This document shows, one piece after another, positions 1 through 11,425 of a DNA stretch of 64,000 nt. Origin of the DNA: Myrmaecium sp. VS I D KN 1 (taxonomy: Eukaryota; Ascomycota; Dothideomycetes; Valsariales; Valsariaceae); contig JADQAV010000015.1 in NCBI GenBank assembly GCA_019775845.1, positions 124,001-188,000 of the forward strand, in the 5' to 3' direction. A program made the translations under genes and the position numbers. The stretch's first letter is position 1; each line of letters starts with the position of its first letter. The notes beneath the pieces are model-generated. The model made no database searches, had not been told where the DNA came from, and saw nothing but the letters and a program-made list of their open reading frames with translations.

Positions 1-2160
1 TAAGATACGGTGAGTATGTATCGTGGTTCGGTCCTTATGTTTGAAGAGAGGGAGAAAGAGAGTAAGTATGTGTTTTTGATATGAGAGAAGAAAGAGAAGG
101 GAAGTAGGAGGGGTGAAGGGGAGGGGGGCACGGCCGTGGGAGTGTGGAATGATGTTGAAGCAGATGTCGATGCGTTAACAACTTCTTGGTTGCTATAGTG
201 AAGTAGTAGTATATCAGGATGTCGGTACTGTAGGTACACCAGACATAAGGTAGTTACTAGTATCTAGTCATGCAAGGTAGGTGACCGAAGAACGGGGGTG
301 GCGATGACATAGAAGGAGTCCGGATGAAACAGCGACATCGACAACGACAACGACAAACGACAACGATGAAACAATGACAACGACGCCGTCGATAACTAAC
401 GATGACGATGGGCCATGGCGATGGTACATACAGCATCGTGTTAGAAGTACCTAAGTAGGTAACTACCGGAGCACCGGCGTACCGGTGCTCACGACCAGTT
501 GCGCAGACAACCTTGCCCCACCCCTCGAACAGCTCACAAGGCTGTGTGCGGTGGTCCGGACCGCGCCCCCCCCCCATCCATGGAAAGGAAAAAGGAACAG
601 ACCTCTTTTTTATTTATTTTAACTATTTACCCCGGCGACGACGACGAGGAGGAGGACGACGATCATCACGACATGGAAAAACGGATTGACGGGTGATGTT
701 GTCAGGGTCAATGCCTCTCTGGATTCCGGTACTGTATGTGCTGGTCTGACAGTAGGCCGCCCGGAAACAGAGAGAGGTGCCGAAAGCGGGGGGTGGTTGA
801 TGGGGAGCAGTGGAAGCTGGAGCACCAGCCAGCATGTCAGCCAACGATGACATGTGCCAGTGCGCGCAAAAGTCCAACAACAACGTTGCAACAACAGCAA
901 CGCATACCTACTGTACATAGGTGGTGATGGTTGATGGAATCGATGGAATGGAACGACGTCGTGTTGGCTCTTTTCGGCCTAGAGCCGATGCGACTGAACG
1001 GTTGGAAGGGGACTGGACCAGGACGGGACTAGACTGCGATGGGAGGCGCTGGCGTGCCAGGCGTGTGCAGGTGTGCAGCATGAACGTGAATGTGAATGTG
1101 AATGTGAATGTAAGCGGACAAATCAGGCTGAGACGTGCCAACGCCTTGAGAGATTCGATACGATACGATGCATACTACTCACTATCACTCGTTAAACGTT
1201 TGAGGATGTTCATCGATCGTACGTATTTACATACGTCCGCGTGCCTTCAGGCAAGTGAAGGACTCCTACTCCTACAGTACTCTGGCACCTGGTCGGCACC
1301 TGGATAGCGAAGCCGGAGATCTTTGACCCTGGACGGGAGCGCTGAGATCGCAAGGGGGACGGGCGGGAGCGCCGGGCGGGAGAAACAGAGGAAAATAGAT
1401 TTTAGCGGAGAGCTAAACAGCATCTTGTTCTTTTCTCTATGCGGTAGGTACTGTAACCAATCGATATGATTGGGTGGAGTAGTAGGTGCCACCTAAATTT
1501 ACAACTCCTACTCCGTTCCAGGTTCTCGCTACCGTACCGGTGCAACGGCAAGGCAGACCGCACAAACCTTTTTTTCCGTTAATTTTCGATACCTAGATGC
1601 TCTGGGAGAGGTGACTTGATGATTGGTCGATTGGCATGCGTTCTCAGTTCAACGTGCAGTTTATAGGTAGACCATACCTACCAACAGGTTCCCTAACTGG
1701 AATTGTTTCCGTACTAGACGTTGACATTGTGTAGAAACGAGGAACCGGTATCGATGTCATCGTCATCATCATCCTGGCATTGGAACAACTGGAAAGCCGG
1801 GGGGCACTGGCCGTGGAGAGGACGGACCTCACCTCGAGCAACTTGACGACGATAACCGACCTCGCCGGGGCGGCCCCAGGTCCTCCTCACCTCGCCTCCT
1901 CCTTTTTCTCCTCGTTTTGCCGTCCACCTCCTCCATCATTCCCACTTGGACGGGTCCCCCCCATCCCCCATCCCTCATCGCTCTGCCCTCGATCTCCCCG
2001 TGTCCCCTGCGCGGGCGTGTGCGTGCGGGTGATGAGGGCGATGAGGGCGAGGGAGGGCGACGAGGATGGTCGGTCTGTGATCTGTGTGTGATGTAAGTGC
2101 GCTAACGCTGGTCCGCTACCCTGTTAGCCCCGACCCGGTCGGCCAGCCAGGCCCGCCCAA
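1..2160. other. Non-coding region upstream of the first gene
   Basis: I see no credible gene on either strand; the open frames are short and of low complexity. It holds a degenerate CGACAA repeat (about 338-368), a run of ten C (566-575), four tandem GTGAAT copies (1086-1109), a pyrimidine-rich stretch from about 1,860, and several copies of a TACTGTA/TACAGTA motif (224-237, 728-738, 905-922, 1271-1280, 1443-1458). It is probably the promoter and upstream region of the gene starting at 3064. Confidence 0.6.
1086..1109. repeat. Hexanucleotide microsatellite (GTGAAT)4
   Basis: Four perfect head-to-tail GTGAAT copies in non-coding DNA, with no feature overlapping them. Confidence 0.9.
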
Positions 2161-3063
2161 ATGGCCACCCACAACCGCACCCACAACCACCCACAACCAC
2201 CGACTGCCCACACTGCCCAGCTGCTCCAACAAGTCCATCCCCCCCAAGTGTGTCCACCCTGCACCTCTTCCCTCCGGCGGCCAAAGGGACCCACTGCTGG
2301 ACCCGCCCCGAGGCTTCCCCCAATCTCCAATCTCCAATCTCCCCCCTCCCCATTATTCACACGCGGCACCAACTCCTCCCTTCCAAGCTCCTCCCATCTC
2401 GCTCTCTCTCCACCGCCACCGACACATCTCGAACACGCCGGCCATGTTGTTGTTGTTGTTCGCGCAGTGTTATTGTTATTGTTGACCGCAAACACTTCGT
2501 CCGACGATAACATTCCCGCTGCCGGCCCTCTCAAGTCTTCATCTTCATCATCACCATCATCAACCCCATCAGCCCTCGTCTTCGTCCTCATCCTCGTCCC
2601 CGTCTTCATCTCACTCGTCGCGATCTCACCGTCCTCGATCCTTCCCGCCCGTCGCATCCCGTCGCGTCCGCCCCGACTCACCACCGCACCACAACATGCG
2701 CGGCTGCTTCTAATCATCTCATCCATTCAACCACCACCACCACTCCATCGGAAAGCCTTTCCTACCTTTCTTCGCCCTCGTTCGACGCGCATCGGGTGTC
2801 GCAAAAGGCGCTCACGACACGTGCGAATCGCTCCCTCACCTCCCCCGTCGCGATCGCACCCGCGAGATCTCGACCGCCTTGCGCGACCTGCACGCTCGAC
2901 TCCCTTCTCCCTTTCGTTTCCTCGTCGCACGGCTGCTTGCAGCTCCGCTAGCTATCGCCATCCGCACGTCCCTTACCGCCTCGTGCAGTCACAGTCGCTA
3001 GACGCCATTCGCGCGTCACCCTTTCACCGCCGACGCTTCCACCCTTTCCCTGCGCCCGTCGAG
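2161..3063 (+). promoter_or_regulatory. Pyrimidine-rich promoter and 5' leader of the 3064 gene
   Basis: The stretch is very rich in C and T on the + strand (for example 2530-2650 and 2720-2900), as is common around fungal transcription starts. The frame of the downstream gene stays open through all 301 codons, and an ATG lies at 2161. The implied peptide is a low-complexity Ser/Pro/Arg/His string, so I read it as leader and not as protein. A long N-terminal extension cannot be excluded without transcript data. Confidence 0.5.
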
Positions 3064-4932
3064 ATGCCGCCAACTCGCCCCCATCTTTCCATCACCCTCC
3101 CCCGCAACTTCCAATTTCACTATACAGACGGCCAGCCGCCGACCACGCCCGAGCCTGAACCATGCAAAGAGCCGGTCGAGCCTCCGGAACCCCCTCGACA
3201 GACCTTTCGCGTCCGTCGCCGCCGACCAGGCCTCCCTTCTTTCGCGTTCCCTTCCGACGACGTCAACGACCGCCCGATCCCCACGATCGAGGCTCCGCAG
3301 CCTTCCTCGCCTACCTTCGCGATGAGCCGTCAATTCTTCGAGTCCCAACCGGCATTGGATCGAGACTTCCTCACACCCCATTATCCGCAGCTCCCGCTCA
3401 TCTCCCCGCCCAGGACACCCGTGGCGCAGCTCTCTGCCTCCGAGATGGATTGTCAGGGCAGCAGCATCAGCCGCCCGTCTTCTGCCTGCTCCGGGATCTC
3501 CGACTCTTCAGTCTCCTCGAGAGGCAGCAACGACTCATTCCCGTCGATGGGCGGCAGCTGCACCAGCCCAGAGAGCGATATCGCCGATCCTTTCGTGTTC
3601 CCGCATTCTCACGCCAAAATCCAGATGCCTTCCACGCCCTGCAACGCTGGCCATGAGGAGCGCCCGAACAAGAGGATGAAGACGCGAAAAGAGAAATGGA
3701 CCGAAGAAATGGACAATCACCTTTGGCTCACGTATATGCGCTATCTCCAGGATCCGCGCGTCACCCCCTTTAAGATGCTCCCTGGCACTGCACCGCCATT
3801 GGGCATCTGTCATCGGGTAGTCCGGGAAGCGAAGAGGACCTGGCGAGGTTCCCGGTCTTTCACCCGTCGAAAGGAATACACATCGCACCTGTTTGGGCGC
3901 CGGATGCCGCGATCTGGATCTCCCGACACCATCAAGCCATCTCAGAGTGGCGAGTGTACTCCCACAGCGGCCGACGTACCTAAGCCATATCCGAAATGGC
4001 CTCGCACCGATTCTGCAACCCGCAAACGGTTGAGGGAATTGTGCAAGCGTAAACCATTCTTAGCAGCGCACTATCAACGCCTCCTGCATTGCAGAACACC
4101 TTCTCCTTTCCCTTCATCCTCCCCGCAGTCCGAAAGCCGGGTGCATCATTGCGCCAGCCGTACGTCCCCTGAGTCCAGTGATGGAGTCCCAAGCTTCTCG
4201 GGGCGGGATATGCCCGCGAAGGACGAGGACCTCAATTTCTCTACGCGTGAGATGAACATCTCATTAGCAACCAGCACATCGAGCACGATGCAAGCGGATA
4301 ATCCACTGGCGAAGTTGGCTGCCGAGAGTTCGTCTGAACCCTCCACCGCGACGCCCCGTCCTCACCAGAACGATTACTTCAATGAACCGCTTGCTCGCAC
4401 TCCCAGCCACCAGAAAAGCCAATCATTGCATGCGAGCCTGGGAAGCAGTGCCCTCGGGTCTCCCTTTAAGCCTGTCAAGTATCGTAGCGAGTCACGCGCT
4501 ACTTCCCGCAGCCTTCTTTCCAAGTTAGAGCCGGCTCTGGAAATCCATGCGCCTCGCCCCCGTTCGATCAAGCGACGTTTCCCCCAAGACTCAAACGTGG
4601 TCGCGGGCTGTGGCAACCTGCTACAAGAGCTGTTCGGGGCACCAGCGGAATCGAGTCATCGCCGTGTCCGGAGTAGAGGATTCAGCCTGGGTGATATGGG
4701 TGAAGGTGCTCGGCGTCTGTCATCCATCTTCACGCCGCCCTCAACGAACCTAGACCAAATGGTCACTATGGATTCTTCGCACCTCCCAGCGGCCTCGGCT
4801 CATCTTGCACCTCCGCAGGACCCCTCCAAACGTCTTGGATCTCCCTTCACTGGCAACTCGACTAACGTTCGCTTCAACAACACGTTTCCGCGCAACTTTA
4901 CGCCGCACTACATGGATCAGTCGGATTTTTGA
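3064..4932 (+). CDS. Unrecognised protein with a basic, Trp-rich block (possible nuclear factor)
   Basis: Single exon, 622 residues if translation starts at 3064 (MPPTRPHLSITL). That start was chosen because protein-like composition begins there; the frame is open back to 2161. Most of the protein is Ser/Pro-rich and probably disordered. The clearest globular-looking part is residues about 205-265, which begins KEKWTEEMDNHLW, has a second Trp near its end (KRTWRGSR) and is flanked by Lys/Arg-rich segments. A second basic stretch (RKRLRELCKRKP) lies near residue 325. Trp spacing and basic flanks recall Myb/SANT-like DNA-binding folds, but this is inference and I cannot name a family. No signal peptide or membrane segment is seen. 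It is followed head-to-tail by BUB1. Confidence 0.7.
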   Translation: MPPTRPHLSITLPRNFQFHYTDGQPPTTPEPEPCKEPVEPPEPPRQTFRVRRRRPGLPSFAFPSDDVNDRPIPTIEAPQPSSPTFAMSRQFFESQPALDRDFLTPHYPQLPLISPPRTPVAQLSASEMDCQGSSISRPSSACSGISDSSVSSRGSNDSFPSMGGSCTSPESDIADPFVFPHSHAKIQMPSTPCNAGHEERPNKRMKTRKEKWTEEMDNHLWLTYMRYLQDPRVTPFKMLPGTAPPLGICHRVVREAKRTWRGSRSFTRRKEYTSHLFGRRMPRSGSPDTIKPSQSGECTPTAADVPKPYPKWPRTDSATRKRLRELCKRKPFLAAHYQRLLHCRTPSPFPSSSPQSESRVHHCASRTSPESSDGVPSFSGRDMPAKDEDLNFSTREMNISLATSTSSTMQADNPLAKLAAESSSEPSTATPRPHQNDYFNEPLARTPSHQKSQSLHASLGSSALGSPFKPVKYRSESRATSRSLLSKLEPALEIHAPRPRSIKRRFPQDSNVVAGCGNLLQELFGAPAESSHRRVRSRGFSLGDMGEGARRLSSIFTPPSTNLDQMVTMDSSHLPAASAHLAPPQDPSKRLGSPFTGNSTNVRFNNTFPRNFTPHYMDQSDF

Positions 4933-6141
4933 GCCCCGTGATCAGGGCACACAGCAGGCCCTCGGTCGGGCCGCATCGGGCAGTTGACATCCCGCAAAGC
5001 TTCCATCTCATTTCTGCGATAATACCACTTTACCGGCGTCGCGGCGATCTTTTCCTTCAATTTGGACTTTTGGCTTTTTCACGATCAGACGACACCAGGC
5101 TAGGTTTTTCATGATTACGACAGCGCGGAATGTGGCGCATCCCGGTTCCGTTCGTTTGAGTCTGCCATTTAGGGCAACTGTCGGGGTTTGGAGGGTGTGC
5201 ATGCATGCACGCACGCTGCCATTATTTTCAAGGCTACATCCCCATCTGTTTCAGCACTTGGGGGCTGTTTTTCGTGCACTTTGATATGTGGACACAACAG
5301 TTGCTCCTCCTCTCACCCTTTATTTCCCTTTGTTTTCACATTCTTCCCTCTCTCATGTTCCATCTAGTTTATTCCTTTTCTATCTTGTTCTTTGTTTTCC
5401 CTTTTTTTTCCACGGATCTACGGTTTTACCTTTTCCTTCGGTCACGACACGACAGCCATGCGAAGAAATGATTCATGCCACGAGTATAAGAGGTGGGGGG
5501 GGGCTTAATACACCACTCGTCCCGGATCTTACCACTAGCACTACCGCTCAATGAACAGCTTTAAAAAGGAATGATTTCTCTTGGTGGAAATGTGACCGAG
5601 TGAACGTGCAATGTGATTGGAGAAGAGTGCCTTGCTTATTGTCGTGATTCCCTCCCTGTTCTCGCGGAAGGTGTAGAAGGACTTCTTCAGAGTTCCGCGC
5701 TAGATGATGGACGTAGTTACCTTGACACTTTCGAAGGGCGCCTTCGAATTGCTTCAGGAGTAGTCTCGAACTGGTGACGCGTATAGAGCGTGTTGGAGAG
5801 GGGAGCGTGGTGGTACAAAGCTATATAGTCTTATGATAGCATATCCATTCGAAGATACATTATATAATACTGTATGAGTACAGTACCTACTGTACTAAAT
5901 GTTCAGTTGGTACTGTTTCATCCTTGTCGATTAGCGTCTATTTACTTTGGTCCGTGCGTTTGTTGACCTTCAACTTCAGATCAGCGGCGCAAAGCAATAC
6001 TACACACAAGCACAAATTCGAAGCGCAACACCCAGACACTCCGTCAACAGTCCAGCTGGTCGACAATATTTCTAGTCACCAGGCCGCCGCCAGCCATCTT
6101 CACTCGCTTGGGCAGTGTCTTCCTCCTCATACGTCTCGACC
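4933..6141. other. Intergenic: 3' end of the 3064 gene and BUB1 promoter
   Basis: The first part is T-rich (5320-5420) and fits a 3' UTR, followed by a run of nine G (5495-5503). The second part is AT-richer, with TATATAA near 5861-5867, a perfect 8-bp-arm palindrome at 5878-5895 and further TACTGT motifs at 5868 and 5909. I see no gene here. Confidence 0.6.
5878..5895. promoter_or_regulatory. Perfect inverted repeat upstream of BUB1
   Basis: GTACAGTA and TACTGTAC are perfect reverse complements separated by CC, about 250 bp upstream of the BUB1 start codon. The half-site recurs elsewhere in the window's intergenic DNA. A dimeric regulator site is inferred; no known factor is assigned. Confidence 0.35.
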
Positions 6142-9100
6142 ATGGCGGCCTCCGACGACCTGATCGATTTCGACGTGATCGAGAACCAGAAGGAAAACAT
6201 CCAAGCGCTGCCGAGCGGCCGCTCCGCAAAGGCGCTGCACCAGCTCTTCTCGCCTCGGTCGCTGGGCTCGTCCTCCACGCCGCTGTCCCAGACGCAGGAC
6301 CTGAACAACTCGATCCGCCAGGAATACGAGAAGGAGCTCCTCTCCATCGACGAGTCGGACGACCCGCTCGACATCTACGACCGCTACATCAAGTGGACGT
6401 TCGACGCATACCCGTCCGCGCAGGCCACCCCGCAGTCCCAACTCCTCCCTCTGCTGGAGCGTGCCACGAAAGCCTTCCAGTCGTCTCCCGTGTACAAGAA
6501 TGACCCGCGCTACCTGAAGATCTGGCTCCACTACATCCGGCTGTTCTCGGACACGCCCCGCGAGACCTTTGCCTTCCTGGCTCGTCACGGCATCGGCGAG
6601 TCGCTGGCGCTGTACTATGAAGAGTTCGCCGCCTGGCTGGAGAGCGCCGGCCGGTGGTCCCAGGCCGAAGAGGTGTACCGCTTGGGCATCGAACGGGAGG
6701 CGCGCCCAGCCGAGCGTCTCCTGCGCAAGTTTGGCGAGTTCCAGCAGCGATACGAGGCGCGCCCCCAGGATGTCCCGGAACCGAGCAGCCCGGCGCTCCC
6801 GCTGACGCGGCCGGCGCTCGCGGCCAAGGTCGATCCCTTCTCCCACCCGTCGCCGACACCCGCACAGCCGCAACCGCCGAGTAAGCCGGCGGGCTCTGGG
6901 TCGGGCAAGCCGAAGATGGCCATCTTCTCTGACTCGTCGGAAGAGCCGCCGAAACCTGGGGCGAGCGCCAGCACCAGTGGCTGGGATAACATCGGCTCGC
7001 TGGCCGAGCGCAAGAAGGAAAACACGGTGGGCGCGAGGCCCTGGGCGGGGGAGACGCTGAAGTCGGGGAAGACGAACACGGGCGTGCCGAAGATGACGAT
7101 CTTCAAAGATGAGGTAAGTCACGTTCGCGAGCGATCCAAAACCTCAACCTCATGTTTACGATTACAGGACTAATTCTGATGGGTTGGCGGTTGCTTTCTT
7201 TTTCTCCTTGTATACAGTCATCATCAACATCATCATCAAATCACGTAGCGGAAGAGAATCCTTTGCGCAGCCAGCAGCGAACGGTCAACCCGAAAACGGG
7301 AAGATGCGAGTGCGTGTTCGTTAACTTGGAAGCTGTCTACCCGAGCCACGGCGGGCCCGGTGCCGTCGAATTCTGTTTTGAAGAGCTCCGTGCCAGGCAT
7401 CGGGGATGGTTGGATATCGACTGGAAGGCTCAGTCCCAGCCTGCCCACAAGAAGGCCAAGCCAGCAGCGGCATCGCCCCTCCCTCTGCGCCCTAAAGCAC
7501 TTGTCGAAGCCTCGCCGGTTGTGCCTGTGAAGGTTGCCCGATCCCATGAGGCCAGCCGCAAATCTAATGACAAGCCCCAATTGATCCCCTTGAAACAGCC
7601 GGATGATGATGAGAATGACGAGAACATGCCCCCGTCCCAAGCAGATATTGACAAGGCTAAGAAAGCACGGAAGCAGAGGAAGGAAGACCGCGCAAATCGG
7701 ACCAGGAAGATTCAGGTGATGGATGTACGTGAGGTTCGTGGCGAGACGCAGACAGGTAAGATTCAGCATCTTGGATGGGTCTGTTGGAAACTGATATCCG
7801 GGTTCTAGTGCACACAAACCTGGACTCGCCCACGAAGCCGAGACCCAAGAAGAAGAGACCAGCGGAAGCTACTATGACGTTGCACACGCGAGAGGCCATG
7901 GACGAGGTCTACGACATCTTCAACCAGCCCATCTCGAAGCAGACCGATGTCCAGGAGGAGGAGGTTAGCAGTGAAGAGAGCGAGGACGATGACGACAATT
8001 ACACGAGCGCGGGTGAAAGTACCTGCACCGGCCACTTCTCCGGAGCTACGAGCGAGTTTGGAGACGAAACGACAGGCGCTGATTTCACCCTCCAGAAGGA
8101 CCACGAGGAGGAGTCCTGTGGCGATGAAGACACGAACTCGGCCTCGGAATGGTCCGAGTTCACGATGAGCAAGCACGTGCCTCAAGGGGAGGATGGACAT
8201 GGGGACGAGAGTTCGGGCGATGACTACACCGAGACCTCAAAAGGCACGCATAGTGAGGCCGAGACAGACTCTGGTGACGAGGGGACCAGTGATGAGGAGG
8301 AGGAAGATAATACCGCATCGCCCGTGAAGGAAAGTCCACCGACGCAGCGACCACAGCAGATATCCTTGCCTACCCGCTTTCTCCCCGTGCCACCGGAAGG
8401 CTGCGAGGTGCCCACACAGCCTTACCGCAATGCCACTCAAGCGGCACACAACCGACTACCTTTCATGACGCCGATCGTGGAAAAGACTGAGTCTTCCATC
8501 GGCGCGGCGACTGCACTGGCGGAAAAGGAATATTTCAATTCGAAGACCCCGTCTAGAACCAGAGGCTCCCGGACGCCAGCCATCCTCGAGGATGATGACG
8601 ATGATGACGACGACAACGAACCGCTGAGCAGTCCTTTTCAAGACGTTGTGGAGCAGCTCTCCAAGGATGTCTTGAAGAAGATGCCGCAACCTGCGCTTGG
8701 GAACGGAACAAAGCCCAGAGTGCCGCTGGGAGCGAAGCCGAAAGCGGAGCCCATCCAGGCCGCGCAGAAGAATCCCATCATCAACGACACGCAGTGCAAC
8801 CCAGTGGACGAAACTCTACGGCGAACGATCCTCAGTCAGATACAGCCTCCGCTGTCTTCCTACGAGGGATACCACGGCAGCGATAGCGTCTCCGGGAAAG
8901 GTGGTGAGATACGCAGGTTCACTAAAGCTCTGGCCAAGGCGAAGGCCACGAACGAGAAGACCGCGACCAATCTCTTCATGCCGCCGACGTTGAAGCTCGC
9001 CGGCTCAACCCGAACTTACACGATCAAGAAGGAACTTGGAAAGGGCGCCTTTGCGCCTGTATACCTCGCAGAAAGTGTGGACATGGAGGAGACAGAAGAG

Positions 9101-10075
9101 GAAGAGCAGGATCGACCGTGTGCGAAGATGGGAAGAGGGGAGTTCGGGCTCAAGCGGAACCGTCTGGAAGCCGTGAAGATGGAGGATGACCCGCCGTCGG
9201 CGTGGGAGTTTTACATCATCCGTCAAGCTAAGCGGCGGCTGGGCGTCTCCAGAGCGGCCGAGTCGATCGTCAACGCGTACGAAATGCACCTCTTCAAGGA
9301 CGAAGGGTTCCTGATCGAGGAATACCGCGACCAGGGGACGCTGCTGAACCTCGTCAACATCGCCCGCAGCGACATCAACGGGGGCGTCATGGACGAGCAG
9401 CTCGTCATGTTCTTCACCGTCGAACTGCTCCGGACGGTGGAGGCCCTGCACGCCAAGGGCCTCATCCACGGCGACCTCAAGGCGGACAACGTGCTCGTGC
9501 GGTTCGAGGCGGTGCCGGCCGAGGGCGGGTGGTCGGCGCAGTACCGGCGCGACGGCGGCGACGGCTGGCACGCCAAGGGCATCTCCCTCATCGACTTCGG
9601 CCGCGGCATCGACATGAAGGTCTTCCGGCCGGACGTGCAATTCGTCGCCGACTGGAAGACGACGGAGCAGGACTGCGCCGAGATGCGCGAGATGCGGCCC
9701 TGGACCTACCAGGTCGACTACCACGGCCTCGCCGGCGTCGTCCACACCCTCCTCTTCGGCCGCTACCTCGAGACGGTCGCGGCGGCGGACCGGGGCCCCG
9801 CCCTCGGCGCCGGCGCCACCAAGACCTACCGCGTCCGCGAGCCTTTCAAGCGCTACTGGCAGACCGACCTCTGGCACGCCCTCTTCGACCTCCTCCTCAA
9901 CCCGCTCGCCCACCTCGCCGCCGAGGAGGGCGGTCGGCTCCCGCTACTCTGCGGCCTCCGTGACTGCCGGCACCGCTTCGAGTCCTACCTCGAGGCCCAC
10001 TGCGAGAAGGGCGTCGGCCTCAAGGCGGCTGTCAAGCGGATGGAGGCCGCCGTCGTGCGGGGAGGAGGGCGGTAG
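6142..10075 (+). CDS. bub1: Spindle-checkpoint kinase BUB1 (MadBub type)
   Basis: Three exons: 6142-7113, 7218-7755 and 7809-10075, giving 1258 residues; introns are 104 and 53 nt with GTAAGT/GTAAGA donors. An N-terminal KEN box (residues 17-19) precedes the Mad3/Bub1 TPR-like domain (about 45-220, including YIKWTFDAYPS and WLHYIRLFSD). A second KEN box lies at 292-294. The Bub3-binding GLEBS motif (TLHTREAMDEVYDIFN) is near residue 525, followed by a long acidic linker. The C-terminal kinase has a glycine loop (GKGAFAPVYLA), HGDLKADN near 1057 and LIDFGRG near 1099; HGD in place of HRD is usual for Bub1. Two KEN boxes with an apparently intact kinase mean one gene probably serves both the Mad3/BubR1 role (APC/C-Cdc20 inhibition) and the Bub1 role at kinetochores. 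The Aspergillus name is sldA. Confidence 0.96.
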
Positions 10076-11425
10076 TGAGTGTGAGTGGGGAGGGGGCTGT
10101 TCCGCGCTATCCTTCGTCGAGAACGGTTTTTTGTACTTCTCCTCCTCATGTTTGACCTTGCCCCCTTCTTTCTTGTTTACTTGACTCGCGCCGGGGTTCT
10201 TGGTTCTTTCCTGGGGCTTTTTTCTTGCTCAATTGGCGTTGATGTGATTAGCGGGGCAGTCTGTTTCTTGGGGTTGTTGGAAGTCTATGTTCATTGATTG
10301 ATGAGATGCGAGGGACGGAAAGGGGTTCTTTCTTTTTTCTTCTTTGATTCGCTCTTTTGTTCTTGTGCTCGTAATGATTCCCCTCTTATCTCCTTTCCTT
10401 TTTCTTCTTGCGTTTTCTCCTCCTCTGTCCTGGACGAAGTTATGGAGTATATATTATCTCGATTCAATGAACCATGAACATCGGATGTTTCTCTTCATCG
10501 CTCGTCGAAAGCATCTTTGGGCGATACGTATACGTATATTTTTGTAGGATGCATGGTTTACATCCAAGAGAAGTAATCTTGCTTAGCAGGTTTGGTTATA
10601 CAAGGGCTCCCTTCACTGGGAATAGAAGGCGCGGACATTCGCAATCAGAATGGAATGACCTTGAAGAAAGATGCCACGCAGTGCTCGTGCAGTATCCCAA
10701 GTAAAATAACGGGAAAGAAGTGCCCGAACTTTTATACGAAAGGGTATATATACAGCTTATCCACCTAGTTTTCATTGGTTTGGGAACGGAAGAATATAAT
10801 AGGAGAGGTTCCCGTTCTCTCCTCTCGCTCCGTGTCTCTTTTCGCCGTGTTGGTCTTAGTAGGAAGGGGAAGTCTCGATCATAATACACCCATAACTGGA
10901 GAAAGGGAGAAGAATGAAGAGAGCGAAGGCAACTTGATGATGAAGAAGATGACAATGAAGGTGCGACTGACCTCAGGCTCGCAGAAGGGGAGGAGGTAGG
11001 GGTGTCTATCGATTCATGCCCCGAAAAAGAGAATTGGAAGAGTAGGGGAAATACGGCAAGAGAAGGGTGTAGAGTAAGAGGCGGGTGGCGAAAGCTTAAT
11101 GTTAAGGAAAGAAGAAAGAAGCAGAAAGGTATTATATAGATGGATAGTATGGGATGGGAAGCGAAAAGAGTGAAGGAAAAAGAAGGTAAGGACGTAGTAC
11201 GTAGTAGTTGGTATACACATGGATGGTGTGAGATCACGTTGCAAGAATCAGAAAGGAAAAGTATATCCCTTGGGAGGGAGGAGCATCAAAACAAAAGAAA
11301 AAGAGAGAATGGACAAAGTGAATATGCAAGACTGGCTTAGCGATCTGTTCGCTATGTTTAAAGCAAGATTTAAGAAATTAAAGGTTGGATACTCGGTCCT
11401 TAAAGGCGAAAAAAGACGGTGCCGT
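10076..11425. other. Convergent intergenic region between BUB1 and apsA
   Basis: The BUB1-proximal half (about 10110-10460) is T-rich on the + strand. The apsA-proximal half (about 10790-11420) is A/G-rich on +, hence T/C-rich on the apsA sense strand. Both fit U-rich 3' UTRs and terminators of facing genes. No gene is seen. Confidence 0.55.

Noticed and set aside
6127-7122. 331-codon antisense frame opposite BUB1 exon 1
   Set aside because: The + strand has the Mad3/Bub1 TPR domain and KEN box; the antisense product is Arg/Leu-rich noise.
9005-9913. 302-codon antisense frame opposite the BUB1 kinase
   Set aside because: The + strand carries clear kinase motifs. The antisense peptide is an artefact of high GC3.
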